Of a DNA stretch of 64,000 nt, positions 30,245 through 40,195 are shown piece after piece. Every line of letters begins with the position of its first letter. Position 1 is the stretch's first letter. The translations under genes were made by a program, and so were the position numbers. Where the stretch lies: the NCBI GenBank assembly GCA_020636105.1, contig JACJYL010000002.1:620001-684000 (forward strand), in the 5' to 3' direction. This DNA is from Lewinellaceae bacterium (GTDB lineage: Bacteria; Bacteroidota; Bacteroidia; Chitinophagales; Saprospiraceae). Below the pieces are notes generated by a model that was given only the letters and a program-made list of their open reading frames with translations, was not told where the DNA came from and did not search any database.

Positions 30245-30257
30245 TGATATTTGTCAG
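30245..30257. promoter_or_regulatory. Palindromic candidate operator upstream of the stress-protein gene
   Basis: TGATATTTGTCAG here is identical over 13 bases to the motif at 14563-14576. Both copies precede minus-strand genes. A CRP/FNR-type site is a reasonable guess given the TGA-N6-TCA form, but no regulator gene is present in the window. Confidence 0.45.
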
Positions 30258-30273
30258 CGGCAGTATAATATAT

Positions 30274-30828
30274 TCAGGCAGACCGGTAAGTCAGGTACTT
30301 AGCGGCCCCATAAATCAACAGGAAAACAGCACCAACCAAAGATATCCATTTCATGGAAGTGCAAAAAGAAGCGAATTGTACCAGCGCCACATGTGACACT
30401 GGAAAAGAAATCAATAAATAAGCGATAGAACCATTTTCCAGAAGATCAAACAGCGCAGCCAGAATCGGCAAAAAAGCAAGCGTTTTTAAAAAGCGGCTCT
30501 CTGTAAATGAAACAGATAATACGAAGATAAGAATGAGCATGAACGAAATTCCATAAACAACAGCATAAGGATTATCTACCACCAGGGCCATTTTCCAGTA
30601 AAGCGTTCTCCCTTCCGCGCCATAACTGTCGATCAGCGCGTAAGTTTCTGCTGCATTATAACTGAATTTTAGATCCAGTAGTCGGCCGGAAAGGGTATTG
30701 TTTTCGAGAAACCGCGCCGGGGGCAAAGGAAAAAAGACCGTATTAAACAAAATGATCAAAACGATACCCGGCCAGATGTATCTTCCTTTGGCTACGGGAA
30801 TGAATCGGGTATAGAACTTTTCAAACAT
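30274..30828 (-). CDS. Small integral membrane protein, unknown
   Basis: The 184-residue protein starts at MFEKFYTRF. Four hydrophobic spans are visible: WPGIVLIILFNTVFF, YAVVYGISFMLILIF, LAFLPILAALFDLLENGSIAYLL and WISLVGAVFLLIYGA. The first loop is soluble and about 60 residues long. I do not recognise the family. The open frame extends to 30897, but its first 23 residues (MAHGYDHV...) look untranslated. It ends 16 bp before the palindrome at 30245. Confidence 0.65.
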   Translation of the reverse strand: MFEKFYTRFIPVAKGRYIWPGIVLIILFNTVFFPLPPARFLENNTLSGRLLDLKFSYNAAETYALIDSYGAEGRTLYWKMALVVDNPYAVVYGISFMLILIFVLSVSFTESRFLKTLAFLPILAALFDLLENGSIAYLLISFPVSHVALVQFASFCTSMKWISLVGAVFLLIYGAAKYLTYRSA

Positions 30829-31101
30829 GTCTGCTGAGTGCGTTAATAAAAAAACCAACCGAAAAATAACTTTCACATGATCGTAACCATGTGCCATATC
30901 TGACGGGCAAACACTCCTACTGTCACTTATAAAAACACGTTTTTCTCTATTGACAAAAATAATATTTTATCACGAAAAATGATTATATATTAATAAATAG
31001 TTTTACAAAATAATTTTTTCACAAAATAAAAACATAAAAGAATCGCTTTTTTTCAACACATAGCCTGTAAATCTAATACAGTCAACCTAAGGACTCGCCA
31101 A

Positions 31102-31157
31102 CAACAAGCAACAAGTAATAAGTAACAAGCAACAAGTAATAAGTAACAAGTAACAAG
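31102..31157. repeat. Heptamer tandem repeat abutting the dnaE stop
   Basis: Eight copies of YAACAAG or TAATAAG run without interruption and end two bases before the stop codon of the gene at 31160. A related heptamer array sits in the same position at the cdaA stop (53334-53375). The 30898-31101 stretch is AT-rich and shows no gene. Confidence 0.75.
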
Positions 31158-31159
31158 CA

Positions 31160-34126
31160 TCAATACCGCTCATCCTGCACATAAGGCAGCCGTTCCATAC
31201 TGATCACCTCCACTGAAGGAAAACCGAATTCTACCGTCACCTTGCCCTTGATAAAATAAATGCCTTTACCCCTGAAAGGATGACGTTTCAGAAAATCCGG
31301 AAAATGAGTCGTATCAAAAAAATGACCGTCGCGATCAATCCACGTACCGAAAGCCATCAGTTTTGTATTGGAAGTCTGCACCTTTTTCTGGCACACGTAA
31401 TAGCCCAGTATCCATACGATCCTCCCGGTATATTTTTTCAGGGAAGGCGCTGTAATACAATCGTAATACTCATCTTTCAGCAACAAATCAAAAGGGGAAC
31501 AAAGCGGAAACCCCAGCAATTCTATCTCATTGAAAGTCTGGTCGTAACGGCCTTCTTCCAAAACGGGTAACTCAAATTTTCCCACCTCATCATCGAAAAG
31601 ATTCAGGCTGGATTCAAAATCAGCTTTTGGATCAAAAACGGCATTTTTTTCCCACATCAATTCATATTTATTTTTTCCTGTAAATGAAAAAGCACCAATC
31701 CGGATCAAAATATCAAACTGTTCCGATGATATTCCCACCCGGTCCACAAAATCCTTCATACTGCAAAAGACTCCTCCCTGCGCCCGCTGGTGCATGATCT
31801 CATGAGCCATCCTGCGCTCAAAACTGTGCAAATGAATGAATCCGATATAGATGTCCTTACCGGAAATAGTGGTCAGGTAATTGCTGTGATTCACACAAGG
31901 CGGATGGATATTGGCGCCGGCCATACGCGCCTCATGGAAGTAGTATTCCGTAGAGTAAAAGCCGCCAAAGTTATTGATGACCGCCACCATGAATTCCAGC
32001 GGAAAATAAGCTTTCAGGTACAGGCTTTGGAAACTCTCCATCGCATAACTCGCCGAATGAGCCTTACAAAATGAATACCCGGAAAAGCTCTCCACCTGAC
32101 GCCACACCTCATCCGCAAGCGTCTTCGGGTAGCCCCGCTGACGGCAATTGGTATCATATTTATTTTTCAATCGATCAAAAGTATCCCCCTGGTACTTTTT
32201 GCCCGACATGATGCGGCGCAACACATCACTTTCATCCAACTCCAGCCCTGCGAAATGATGCACGATCTTCATCACATCCTCCTGGTAAACCATCACCCCA
32301 AAAGTCTCCCCGAGATGCTCCTCAAAAACAGGATGCAGGTATTTGAAAGATTCCGGGTCGTGAAACCGCCGGATATACTCCTTCATCATCCCCGACTTGG
32401 CCACCCCCGGCCGAATGATGGAACTCACCGCTACCAGGTGTATATAAGTATCACAATGCAGTTTTTGCAGCAATCCCCGCATGGCCGGCGATTCGATGTA
32501 AAAACACCCCATACAGTTTCCGGAACGCAACTGGGCCTTCACCTGAAAATCTTCCTTGATCACTTCCAGGTCGTAAATATCCACGGAACGCCCCTGGTTC
32601 AGCCGTATCAGCTCAATGGCATCCTTGATATGTCCCAATCCCCGCTGACTCAGGATGTCAAACTTATGAAACCCCCAATCCTCGGCGTGATACATATCAA
32701 AATGAACGATGGGAAACCCTTTAGGCATCAATTGCTGAGCCGCATAATAAGGCAGGGGTTTTTCAGAGATGATCACGCCCCCCGCATGGATAGACAAATA
32801 ATTGGGCATCCCCTGCATACGCCGGCCCAACGTAATGATCTTCAGTACGACAGGGTTAGCTTTAGCCGCCTCCACCGGGTCGGCTACCATCGCATCGATC
32901 TCTGATTTGGGCAACCCGTAAACCTTACCCAACTCACGAAGAATGGAACGCCCCTTGAACGTATTGTAAGTCGCCAGCAGCGCCACATGCTCCCGTCCGT
33001 ACCGCTTGAAAATGTAATCCGTCACATCATCCCGCTCATCCCAGGAAAAGTCGATATCAAAATCCGGGGGCGACGTCCGGTGCGGATTGATGAACCGCTC
33101 AAAATACAGCCCCAGCTCCATCGGATCGACATCCGTGATGTAAAGACAAAAAGCTACGATGGAGTTGGCGCCACTCCCCCGCCCCACATGATGATACCCC
33201 ATAGAGTGCGCATACTTCACTACATCCCAGGCGATGAGAAAATAAGCACAAAAATCCTGCTGACGAATCACCTTCATTTCCCGTTGCAGCCGCAACAGCG
33301 CCTCCCGGTTCTTTTCCCCGTAACGGCGTTTGCAGCCACGGACAGCCAGCTTTTCCAACAATACATAATCCCCTTCCTTACTACCCGAAAAGTTTCTGCG
33401 ATTATTTTGCAGCCCTGTCTCCACCTCAACATGACAGGAATCGATGACCTTTTGCGTATTGAGCACAATCGTCGGACAAAGTTTATAAAAATCGCGCAGG
33501 GTCTCCGGAGGCACGAAATATTCCGTCTTTTTCGCCGTATCCCGCGGCGTGAGTTTGGTGATGAGCGTATTTTTATCGATGGCCCGCAACATACAGTGTA
33601 ATTCAAAACCCGCCTCATCCAGGAAAGTGACCGGGCTCAATACCACCATCTTGTGCTGATGGCGCTTCAGTTCGTGCGAAAAGAGGCGGTTGACATGCTC
33701 CGGTCGGATGCCCAACAGTTCATTTTCCTTAAACTGCTCAATCGGTTTCAACAACCTCGGGTAGATCATCCAGCAGTTGGCCAGCGGGGGCGCATTCATC
33801 GGCAACGGTTTCCCTGAAAAAGAACGGTTCGTCAGCACTTCGTTCAGTTCCCGCCACCCTTCCATATTCTTCGCCAGGCCGATATACCTGAAGACGCCCT
33901 CTTCCCTGAATTCCACCCCCAGCAACGGTTTGACATTCGCCTTCCCGCACCGCTGCACAAACTCTAGCGCAGCACTCGTATTGTTCACATCCGTCAGCGC
34001 CAATACCTTCACCCCCCAGCGCGCCGCCGTATCGACCAGCTGTTCAGGAGACAATGTCCCATAGCGTAAGCTGAAATATGTGTGGCTGTTCAGGTACAAA
34101 ATCGGTTTTGGATTAAAATAATTCAA
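31160..34126 (-). CDS. DNA polymerase III alpha subunit, DnaE-type translesion form
   Basis: This is a 988-residue replicative-type polymerase catalytic subunit. The PHP domain fills residues 1-250 (LNSHTYFSLRYGTLSPEQLV, LTDVNNTSAALEF). The polymerase core holds GRGSGANSIVAFCLYITDVDP and the catalytic acidic motif PDFDIDF. HhH and OB-type regions follow (SGYSFCKAHSASYAMESFQSLYLKAYFP). It is shorter than housekeeping DnaE (about 1150 residues) and is encoded 201 bp downstream of a DinB gene on the same strand. That size and pairing are typical of DnaE2-like, damage-inducible polymerases, so translesion synthesis is the likely role. Confidence 0.88.
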   Translation of the reverse strand: MNYFNPKPILYLNSHTYFSLRYGTLSPEQLVDTAARWGVKVLALTDVNNTSAALEFVQRCGKANVKPLLGVEFREEGVFRYIGLAKNMEGWRELNEVLTNRSFSGKPLPMNAPPLANCWMIYPRLLKPIEQFKENELLGIRPEHVNRLFSHELKRHQHKMVVLSPVTFLDEAGFELHCMLRAIDKNTLITKLTPRDTAKKTEYFVPPETLRDFYKLCPTIVLNTQKVIDSCHVEVETGLQNNRRNFSGSKEGDYVLLEKLAVRGCKRRYGEKNREALLRLQREMKVIRQQDFCAYFLIAWDVVKYAHSMGYHHVGRGSGANSIVAFCLYITDVDPMELGLYFERFINPHRTSPPDFDIDFSWDERDDVTDYIFKRYGREHVALLATYNTFKGRSILRELGKVYGLPKSEIDAMVADPVEAAKANPVVLKIITLGRRMQGMPNYLSIHAGGVIISEKPLPYYAAQQLMPKGFPIVHFDMYHAEDWGFHKFDILSQRGLGHIKDAIELIRLNQGRSVDIYDLEVIKEDFQVKAQLRSGNCMGCFYIESPAMRGLLQKLHCDTYIHLVAVSSIIRPGVAKSGMMKEYIRRFHDPESFKYLHPVFEEHLGETFGVMVYQEDVMKIVHHFAGLELDESDVLRRIMSGKKYQGDTFDRLKNKYDTNCRQRGYPKTLADEVWRQVESFSGYSFCKAHSASYAMESFQSLYLKAYFPLEFMVAVINNFGGFYSTEYYFHEARMAGANIHPPCVNHSNYLTTISGKDIYIGFIHLHSFERRMAHEIMHQRAQGGVFCSMKDFVDRVGISSEQFDILIRIGAFSFTGKNKYELMWEKNAVFDPKADFESSLNLFDDEVGKFELPVLEEGRYDQTFNEIELLGFPLCSPFDLLLKDEYYDCITAPSLKKYTGRIVWILGYYVCQKKVQTSNTKLMAFGTWIDRDGHFFDTTHFPDFLKRHPFRGKGIYFIKGKVTVEFGFPSVEVISMERLPYVQDERY

Positions 34127-34327
34127 TTTAGCGGGGCATCCCCTGCGGGTCGCTACGTTTCGGGGTTCGCTGTTCGCTCAGCCTGCTCCCGAATAACTCG
34201 GGATTGTCCGGTGCCTTGCACCGCCCCTCCACATCGCTATGCCGGGCATCAACCATTGCCAGGATCAGGATTTGCAGGATTCCAGGATTTACAGAATTTA
34301 CATTCGGCGCATTCTCGCATCCTCGCA
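34127..34327. other. Spacer between dinB and dnaE with short repeats
   Basis: There is no gene. The left part is GC-rich, with a GCGGGGCATCCCCTGC palindrome. The right part holds about five imperfect copies of CAGGATTTA and three of TCGCATCC, ending at the dinB stop. Confidence 0.5.
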
Positions 34328-35467
34328 TCAAAAACTCCCCCGCTTCACTGCCCCCATCCCAAATCGTTTCCGCAGGTCATCCATCACTTTCAACAGCCGC
34401 CCATCTTCCTCCATATCCGTAAACAGTTCCATCTGCTGATGACCATACACCAGCTTACTGAAGCGCACCCCGATGAGCCTCACCAACTGCCGACGATTAT
34501 AAAGACTGTCAAACAGCTCCTGGGCAAAACGGATCAGGGCCTGGTCACTGGCAGTATAGGGAATATGCTTTTGTTTAGAATAGGTATTAAAGTCGGAATA
34601 TCTGATCTTAACGGCGATGCAGGCGGTGAGCCGGGAAGACTGCCGGAGTTCATAAGCAAGGTTCATGACCAGGGCAGTCAGTTTACTCTTCAAAAACCGA
34701 ACATCAATAGTGTCCTCGTGAAAGGTGCGTTCCGATGAAATGGATTTCTTTTCCCGGTAAGGGATGACGGGGCTATTATCTATCCCGTTGGCTTTTTTCC
34801 AGAGCGAAAGCCCGTGCTGGCCAAACTCTCTTTGCAGTAATGCCTGCGGAATATGCCTCAGGGTACGAATATCCTTCACGCCCATAAAGCGCAGTTTTTT
34901 GTAAGTCACCTGGCCGATGGAAGGAATTTTACGGATGCTCAGGGGATCCAGGAAATGCTTTTCGGTACCCAATTCGATAAGTTTTGTACCGTTGGGTTTA
35001 GCCTCTCCTGTGCTGATTTTGGAGACGAGTTTGTTGGCCGAAAGCCCGGAAGACATGGGCAGCCCTGTCTCCCTGATGAGTTTTTCACGGAGTTCTTTCG
35101 ACCATTTCCAGCATCCTACATAACGATCCATTCCCGTAAGGTCCAGATAAAATTCATCGATGGAAGATTTCTCAAAAAGCGGGGCTTCTTCTTTGATGAT
35201 CTCCGTGACCATTTTGGAATGCTGATTATAGGCATCCATATCCCCACGGAGGACAAGCGCTTCCGGGCACAGCCGCAACGCCATCTTTACCGGCATGGCC
35301 GATCGCACCCCAAAAGTGCGGGCTTCATAACTACATGAAGCCACCACGGCCCGGTCCGAGTGCCCGCCGATGATGATGGGTTTGCCCAATAGCGCACTGT
35401 TTCTCAGTCGCTCCACCGAGACAAAAAAAGTATCCATGTCCAGGTGTAAAATGGATCTTTCAAACAT
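34328..35467 (-). CDS. dinB: DNA polymerase IV (Y family)
   Basis: This 379-residue translesion polymerase has catalytic residues Asp10 (LDMDTFFVSVE) and Asp104-Glu105 (SSIDEFYLD), as in E. coli DinB. The steric-gate region and YEARTFGVRSAMP are intact. A C-terminal QMELF motif near residue 350 matches the sliding-clamp-binding consensus. It probably forms a damage-tolerance operon with the downstream DnaE-type gene. A perfect inverted repeat 102 bp upstream of the start (35569) is a candidate operator. Confidence 0.93.
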   Translation of the reverse strand: MFERSILHLDMDTFFVSVERLRNSALLGKPIIIGGHSDRAVVASCSYEARTFGVRSAMPVKMALRLCPEALVLRGDMDAYNQHSKMVTEIIKEEAPLFEKSSIDEFYLDLTGMDRYVGCWKWSKELREKLIRETGLPMSSGLSANKLVSKISTGEAKPNGTKLIELGTEKHFLDPLSIRKIPSIGQVTYKKLRFMGVKDIRTLRHIPQALLQREFGQHGLSLWKKANGIDNSPVIPYREKKSISSERTFHEDTIDVRFLKSKLTALVMNLAYELRQSSRLTACIAVKIRYSDFNTYSKQKHIPYTASDQALIRFAQELFDSLYNRRQLVRLIGVRFSKLVYGHQQMELFTDMEEDGRLLKVMDDLRKRFGMGAVKRGSF

Positions 35468-35568
35468 TTTCGCCTTATTTTTTTCTCATAGTACCGCCTT
35501 GCGCGCGTAACCCTCCGGGGTTTTTAAAACCCACGGAAGTCTTGCCTTCACGCGTTGCATTGGACAAA

Positions 35569-35591
35569 TTTATAAACTTTTTGTTTATAAA
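35569..35591. promoter_or_regulatory. Inverted repeat upstream of dinB
   Basis: TTTATAAAC and GTTTATAAA are perfect complements around five T residues. The position between dinB and the remnant gene at 35665 makes a repressor or SOS-type operator possible. The identity of the factor is unknown. Confidence 0.4.
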
Positions 35592-35664
35592 ATAATTTAA
35601 TCTAAACTTTTATTAATTAAATTAATCTCTTTATCTTTAGAATCAATTACAAAAAAGATGTTCC

Positions 35665-35781
35665 ATGTCCTTGCCCAAATTACCGTTTGCTTTAAAAGAT
35701 GGTGTGCTCACAGAAATCAACGAAGTCGATCCCGGTCGCTTAGCGACGGCTTACAGGCATCGTTCAGGCCGGAGCGTATAG
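35665..35781 (+). pseudogene. Possible 5' remnant of a CoiA-like competence/nuclease gene
   Basis: The first 23 codons read MSLPKLPFALKDG then LTEINEVDPG, which resembles the N-terminus of CoiA-family predicted nucleases in Bacteroidota. The similarity ends at about 35735, where GC-rich repeat-like DNA begins, and the frame stops at 35781. This match is from memory of the family and needs a search. Confidence 0.35.
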
Positions 35782-36050
35782 CGCAGGGCGCCGCAGGAAC
35801 GAGGAGTACAAGGGATAGGAGCGCAGCGGATAGCCCGGTGCCCAGCGTAGCGCAGGCATGGACCCTGACAGTTTGGGGCTGTTCCAGGTTCAAAGAGTAT
35901 CCCTTCAAAACGTAGGGAGAGATTCAAACGGTTTAGTTAACCCCTTTGGGGTTGTCCTTATTTTTAGGGGCTGACATCGGATTTCATCCGATGTTACTAA
36001 GAATAAAATCCCTTCGGGATTGTTTTGCCGGGAAAAAGTTCCGCCTTATT
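35736..36050. repeat. GC-rich low-complexity tract followed by three hairpins
   Basis: From 35736 to about 35870 the DNA is GC-rich and repeat-like (GGAGCGTATAGCGCAGGGCG, then GGAGCGCAGCGGATAG), unlike its AT-rich surroundings. Three short palindromes follow: AACCCC/GGGGTT (35939-35953), ACATCGGA/TCCGATGT (35974-35994) and AATCCC/GGGATT (36007-36021). No coding region is convincing. Confidence 0.6.
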
Positions 36051-36133
36051 TTAAGGAGATACTCCCAAGATACACATCACAGCAGCATGGCATTGCAACA
36101 TTACAGTATCATAACATTATAGTATCAAACACA

Positions 36134-39100
36134 TCAAAACAAGGCCCTCACCTGCGCACGTCCGGTATGGATCACCTGGGCGGTGCCTGTTTTTCTGCCC
36201 TCATACCCAATACTGAGCTGGATGCTGCTGGAGAGCTGACGGCGGAGGTCGATATTCCACAGGAGGTTTTTGCCGTTTTGCAGGCCGTTGAGGATGGCAA
36301 AACCGACGGGCGTAGCGGGCTGGCCGACAAAGTTGACATCGACATAGGAAAAGTTGAGCTGGAAAGATGATTTGGCTGTTTTGCGGAAAGTGGCTTCGAG
36401 GGATAAGTCTTTTTGGGAAGCCGAAGCGCCACCTGTTTCGAGTACATCTTCATCGGTACGGTAACGGATGGCCAGTTTAAACCGAAAAACTTTGGACGGC
36501 AGCCAGGTGAGTTCTGGTTCCAGCTCCAGGAAAGCCAGATCGTAATCCTTTTCATTAAAAAATTCGGAATTGCTGCCTTTATTGCCTTTTGAAGCGGACA
36601 GATTGATGCTCCACTGCGGGTTGATGTTCCAACGGCTTTTGAAGAAATACTCCTGCAGCGTCCGGGCCTCGAAGCCGGAAGTCTGCACGAAACGACGGCT
36701 CGTTTCATTTTGGCCGAGCTGAAAGTTAAAAACTGTACTCGACTGGTTAAAAAATAAGGTATTGCGAATGATGGAACTCACCGACACCAGGGCCGAATCG
36801 GGCAATTCGAGCTGAAACGGATTGGCCGCCTGCACAGCCGGCGAATCCTGGGTTTTCCGGTCGATACGCAAACTGGAACGGGTGGCAAACCGGCTGATAA
36901 ATTTCTTTACACCTTCCTCTGAAAACCAGACGGCCTTGGGGCTGAGTTCAAGACTCTGATCAAGTCCTACGTTATCCGTACGGATATATTCATCGGTAAA
37001 GGTACGGATGAGCACATAATTGGCCTGATCCCGGAACGGGGCGATCTCCATCTCATTGGGCTGAATGACCCCGTCGTTATTGTACAGGGAATCCAGCCAG
37101 ATGTGTGTTCCTGATCCGGCAGGCACCTCCGTATAGGTAAACTCCTGCTTGGGTTCCTGCCCCGACCCCAGTTCATAAACAGCATTCATCCTTACGGCTC
37201 CTTTGAGTTTTCGGGGGGTGTACAGTAAATTGATCCTCCCGAGGGAAGTTTCTGCAGGTTTTTGGGTGTTGATCTCCGGCCGGAGAATATCCAGTTTCCG
37301 GTAGTTTAGATTTCCGCTGATTCTGAGTGTTTTCCTCCAGTCCCACTGCCCATTGAGGGACCAGTCCTCCGCCTCTGCCGTTCCGGCAAAGGCATTGCTT
37401 TGGGGCACATAATCTTTGCGTTTGCTGTATTTTGCATTGAAGCCAAAGTTTTCATTTTGAGTGCTTTCGAGAAAAAAGCCATAGCGGTCAAAATAAAAAC
37501 TCGACGACATCAGGCTGTCCGTCTGTAGTTCAAAACGTTCGCTTTTTTCCCTTTGCCCAAAAGTACCAACGGTCCATCCCCCGTTTTTGGTCAGCGCTTT
37601 GCTGAGTTGAAAATCGGGTCTTGAAAAGCGCGTCTTCCGGTCCGACTCTTCGGTAGTCAATAAATCGCTTTGCCCTTCCAATGCCCATCCATTACGGCGG
37701 AGGTTCAGTTTCCCGGAATGCCTGCGTCCACTGTAGAGGCTGACCCTTTCAAAGCCGCTGAAACCGTATTCCAGGCTCCCCCACCCTTTTTTGGAGACTA
37801 GCAATCCGCCCTTAAGGAGTTGTTCCGCTGCGGCTTCGATTTCTCCGACACCTTGCTGGTTGACCAGGTTCCAGTCGCGGGAAAATTCCGCTGCCCGGTA
37901 GGGATTCAAGGCCTTAAAATCGGCTTCGACCCATTCCGCGGAAAGCGTCGTCGTGATTTTCCAGCCACTGCTGTCTTTACCGGGTAAAAAATCCTTCCTC
38001 AAAGTAGCAAAACCAGCCAATCCTTTATCATCCCCTGAGTCGAGTGCCGAAAAACGGTTCAGGTCATTATTGCTCAGGGCCATTTCCACCTCCAGTGAGG
38101 CATTTTTGGCAAAAGCATACTGAGCGCCAAGGGTCATTAACTGTTGCTGCTGTGGAGCGACCAGCGAGCCTACCGGTTCGAAATTCCCCCGAAGCACACA
38201 GGTTTCCTGATCGGGTTTTACCCAGCGATAGACACGTTCATTGGCCGCTTGATGAGGATCGAGAATATAATTCCCATTGCCCTGCCCGACCTCCTGGAAA
38301 CGGGCCGTCAGCAGTGTGCTGTCCGGGTTGACTGAATACACCAGGTAACGCACCATGCTGTCCTGCCCGTTACAGGAAATAACCGCCTCTGTCAGCCGGT
38401 AGCTCACCCGCTCCGGTGAAGGGCTTTCCAGGGTGTCGAGGGTCGAAGCCACCGCTTTGGCGGGGTCGTCTCCTGCCAGACTTAACAATTGTTTTTCATC
38501 ATTGGTGAGGGAGAGGTCTCCCGTTGAAGTACGGCTGTCCTGCTGGCTGAGAAAATTAAAATAAAGGTCCAGGTTTTTTCTTTTATAGCCGGTGTTTAGC
38601 GCATATAATGAGCGGAGGTAACGCTGATCTGCATATTCAAACTCAATGATAATCCGGCTGTCTTTGTTGATGATGCGCCTGCTGGTAAAAGTGATCTCCC
38701 CCTGGTTGTAATCAATGATGTAATCGTCCTCCAGCCCCCGGTTCAAGAGCCTTCCGTCGAGCCAGACTTTTTCCGTCCCGGAGAGTACAATGATAAACCT
38801 TTCGCCTTCTTTGCCTCTCAACTTATAGGGCCCCTGGTTTCCTTCCTGCGGGGTGATGGTATTGCGCACAAATTGCCCCCTGGAAACAGCAATGCTGGCT
38901 GCTGTCCGGATTAACGATTCATCGGGTAATTCAAACCCCGTTTCAAAAGTGGCCCCCTGCAACTTTTTGTAATAATTCATAAAATACCCGGGCGGGCGAT
39001 TCAATTCATAATCTCCGGCAACCAGTCGACTTTTATTTTTCCGAAGCTGGATAAACACCTTATCAAACTCTTTCAACTGACGTGTATTCCCCTCTGCCTG

Positions 39101-39655
39101 GATAGGAAGATTTTCATCCGTAATGGCTGCCGTTATTTCGATACCATCGCCCAACATACCGGCCATACGCAGGTTAAACCGTGAATCCAGAACCAGGTCC
39201 TGGCTGTTGCCAAACGACAATCCTCGTGAAAAACTGCCCTGGTAATTCAGCCCTCCTGCCTGGATAAGCCCTTCATCGGGAGTATCATAAGGATTGTATC
39301 CTATGGGTACATCTCCTGTTTCAGATATTTCGAGTTTGGTACTATCCAGATGAGAATAGGTTTGGGAAAAAACAGGGTCCATGACCCTGTATCGAACGAT
39401 CACGGGCTCTCCGATCACTTTCAGCCAGTGGATAAAGCGCCCCTCTACCCGGTAAAAGGAAGGATCCAGCAAGGTACTGTCCTGCATTTTTTTTACCACT
39501 ACGGATGAAACAAAGACCAAAAGACTATCCATTTCATGCCTTCCTTCAGGAACTTCAATGATAATTTCCCTCAGGTTGGAACTATTTTCCACCTGGGCAG
39601 TAACCATTTTGCCTGACAAAAGAAAGAGTAATATGTATAGTAGTTTTTTCAACAT
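36134..39655 (-). CDS. Large outer-membrane beta-barrel protein, SprA-like motif
   Basis: The protein has 1173 residues and a signal peptide ending VTAQ. The N-terminal third includes GDGIEITAAITDENLPIQAEG and the stretch DYIIDYNQGEITF, followed by an RIIIEFEYADQRYLRSLY pattern. A similar DYxIDYNxGxI motif occurs in SprA, the T9SS outer-membrane channel, but SprA is about twice as long, so this is at most a relative. The remainder is alternating amphipathic beta-strands ending in a hydrophobic C-terminus (QVRALF), typical of a barrel. The function is unknown. Confidence 0.78.
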   Translation of the reverse strand: MLKKLLYILLFLLSGKMVTAQVENSSNLREIIIEVPEGRHEMDSLLVFVSSVVVKKMQDSTLLDPSFYRVEGRFIHWLKVIGEPVIVRYRVMDPVFSQTYSHLDSTKLEISETGDVPIGYNPYDTPDEGLIQAGGLNYQGSFSRGLSFGNSQDLVLDSRFNLRMAGMLGDGIEITAAITDENLPIQAEGNTRQLKEFDKVFIQLRKNKSRLVAGDYELNRPPGYFMNYYKKLQGATFETGFELPDESLIRTAASIAVSRGQFVRNTITPQEGNQGPYKLRGKEGERFIIVLSGTEKVWLDGRLLNRGLEDDYIIDYNQGEITFTSRRIINKDSRIIIEFEYADQRYLRSLYALNTGYKRKNLDLYFNFLSQQDSRTSTGDLSLTNDEKQLLSLAGDDPAKAVASTLDTLESPSPERVSYRLTEAVISCNGQDSMVRYLVYSVNPDSTLLTARFQEVGQGNGNYILDPHQAANERVYRWVKPDQETCVLRGNFEPVGSLVAPQQQQLMTLGAQYAFAKNASLEVEMALSNNDLNRFSALDSGDDKGLAGFATLRKDFLPGKDSSGWKITTTLSAEWVEADFKALNPYRAAEFSRDWNLVNQQGVGEIEAAAEQLLKGGLLVSKKGWGSLEYGFSGFERVSLYSGRRHSGKLNLRRNGWALEGQSDLLTTEESDRKTRFSRPDFQLSKALTKNGGWTVGTFGQREKSERFELQTDSLMSSSFYFDRYGFFLESTQNENFGFNAKYSKRKDYVPQSNAFAGTAEAEDWSLNGQWDWRKTLRISGNLNYRKLDILRPEINTQKPAETSLGRINLLYTPRKLKGAVRMNAVYELGSGQEPKQEFTYTEVPAGSGTHIWLDSLYNNDGVIQPNEMEIAPFRDQANYVLIRTFTDEYIRTDNVGLDQSLELSPKAVWFSEEGVKKFISRFATRSSLRIDRKTQDSPAVQAANPFQLELPDSALVSVSSIIRNTLFFNQSSTVFNFQLGQNETSRRFVQTSGFEARTLQEYFFKSRWNINPQWSINLSASKGNKGSNSEFFNEKDYDLAFLELEPELTWLPSKVFRFKLAIRYRTDEDVLETGGASASQKDLSLEATFRKTAKSSFQLNFSYVDVNFVGQPATPVGFAILNGLQNGKNLLWNIDLRRQLSSSIQLSIGYEGRKTGTAQVIHTGRAQVRALF

Positions 39656-39904
39656 TCTTTATTCAAACGCAAAAAACGGATGTAAAATATTCAATTAAGT
39701 TATTCAATACGTAATGAAACGGCGGGTTAATATAAAAAAAACGTTTAATGCGTAGATAAACACGATTGTATGACAACTATAGCCTTGTATCAGATGTTTA
39801 TATATAAACGTATTGTTCCCGAATATTAGAATTTATAATCTGTTTTCGAAACAAAATCAATTTATTATCGTAAACCATTTCTAATTATCATGGGACACAA
39901 TGTT

Positions 39905-39936
39905 TTTGCTTCTTTCGATGAAAACATGTAAATTTG
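39905..39936 (+). promoter_or_regulatory. Consensus Bacteroidota promoter with a long leader
   Basis: TTTG at 39905-39908, exactly 20 bases of spacer, then TAAATTTG at 39929-39936, matches the TTTG-N20-TAnnTTTG housekeeping consensus. Transcription would begin near 39943, about 250 bases upstream of the gene at 40196. The rest of 39656-40195 is AT-rich and without genes. Confidence 0.65.
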
Positions 39937-40195
39937 TATTCATTAATACCTCCTTGCTGAAATAAAGAAAACACTACTCTATGGCTATGCACAATGTTTG
40001 TATGGTTTGTATGGATAAGCGTTTTTGAAAATTCCCCCCTTTATTTCAAAGACCCTTTCGTCTTTACGTTTATTATTTTTTACCATGACTGATTAAATTG
40101 ACTTTTAATTTTTAGGCTCTTTTATTGAACAACACCTTATTATTTAACCTGAAATTCAGGGATTAATCCCGTGTAATTCGCAAACACTATTTACT

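Noticed and set aside
35658..35915. Longer plus-strand frame through the GC-rich tract
   Set aside because: The composition is that of repeat DNA with many arginines and serines and no recognisable domain.
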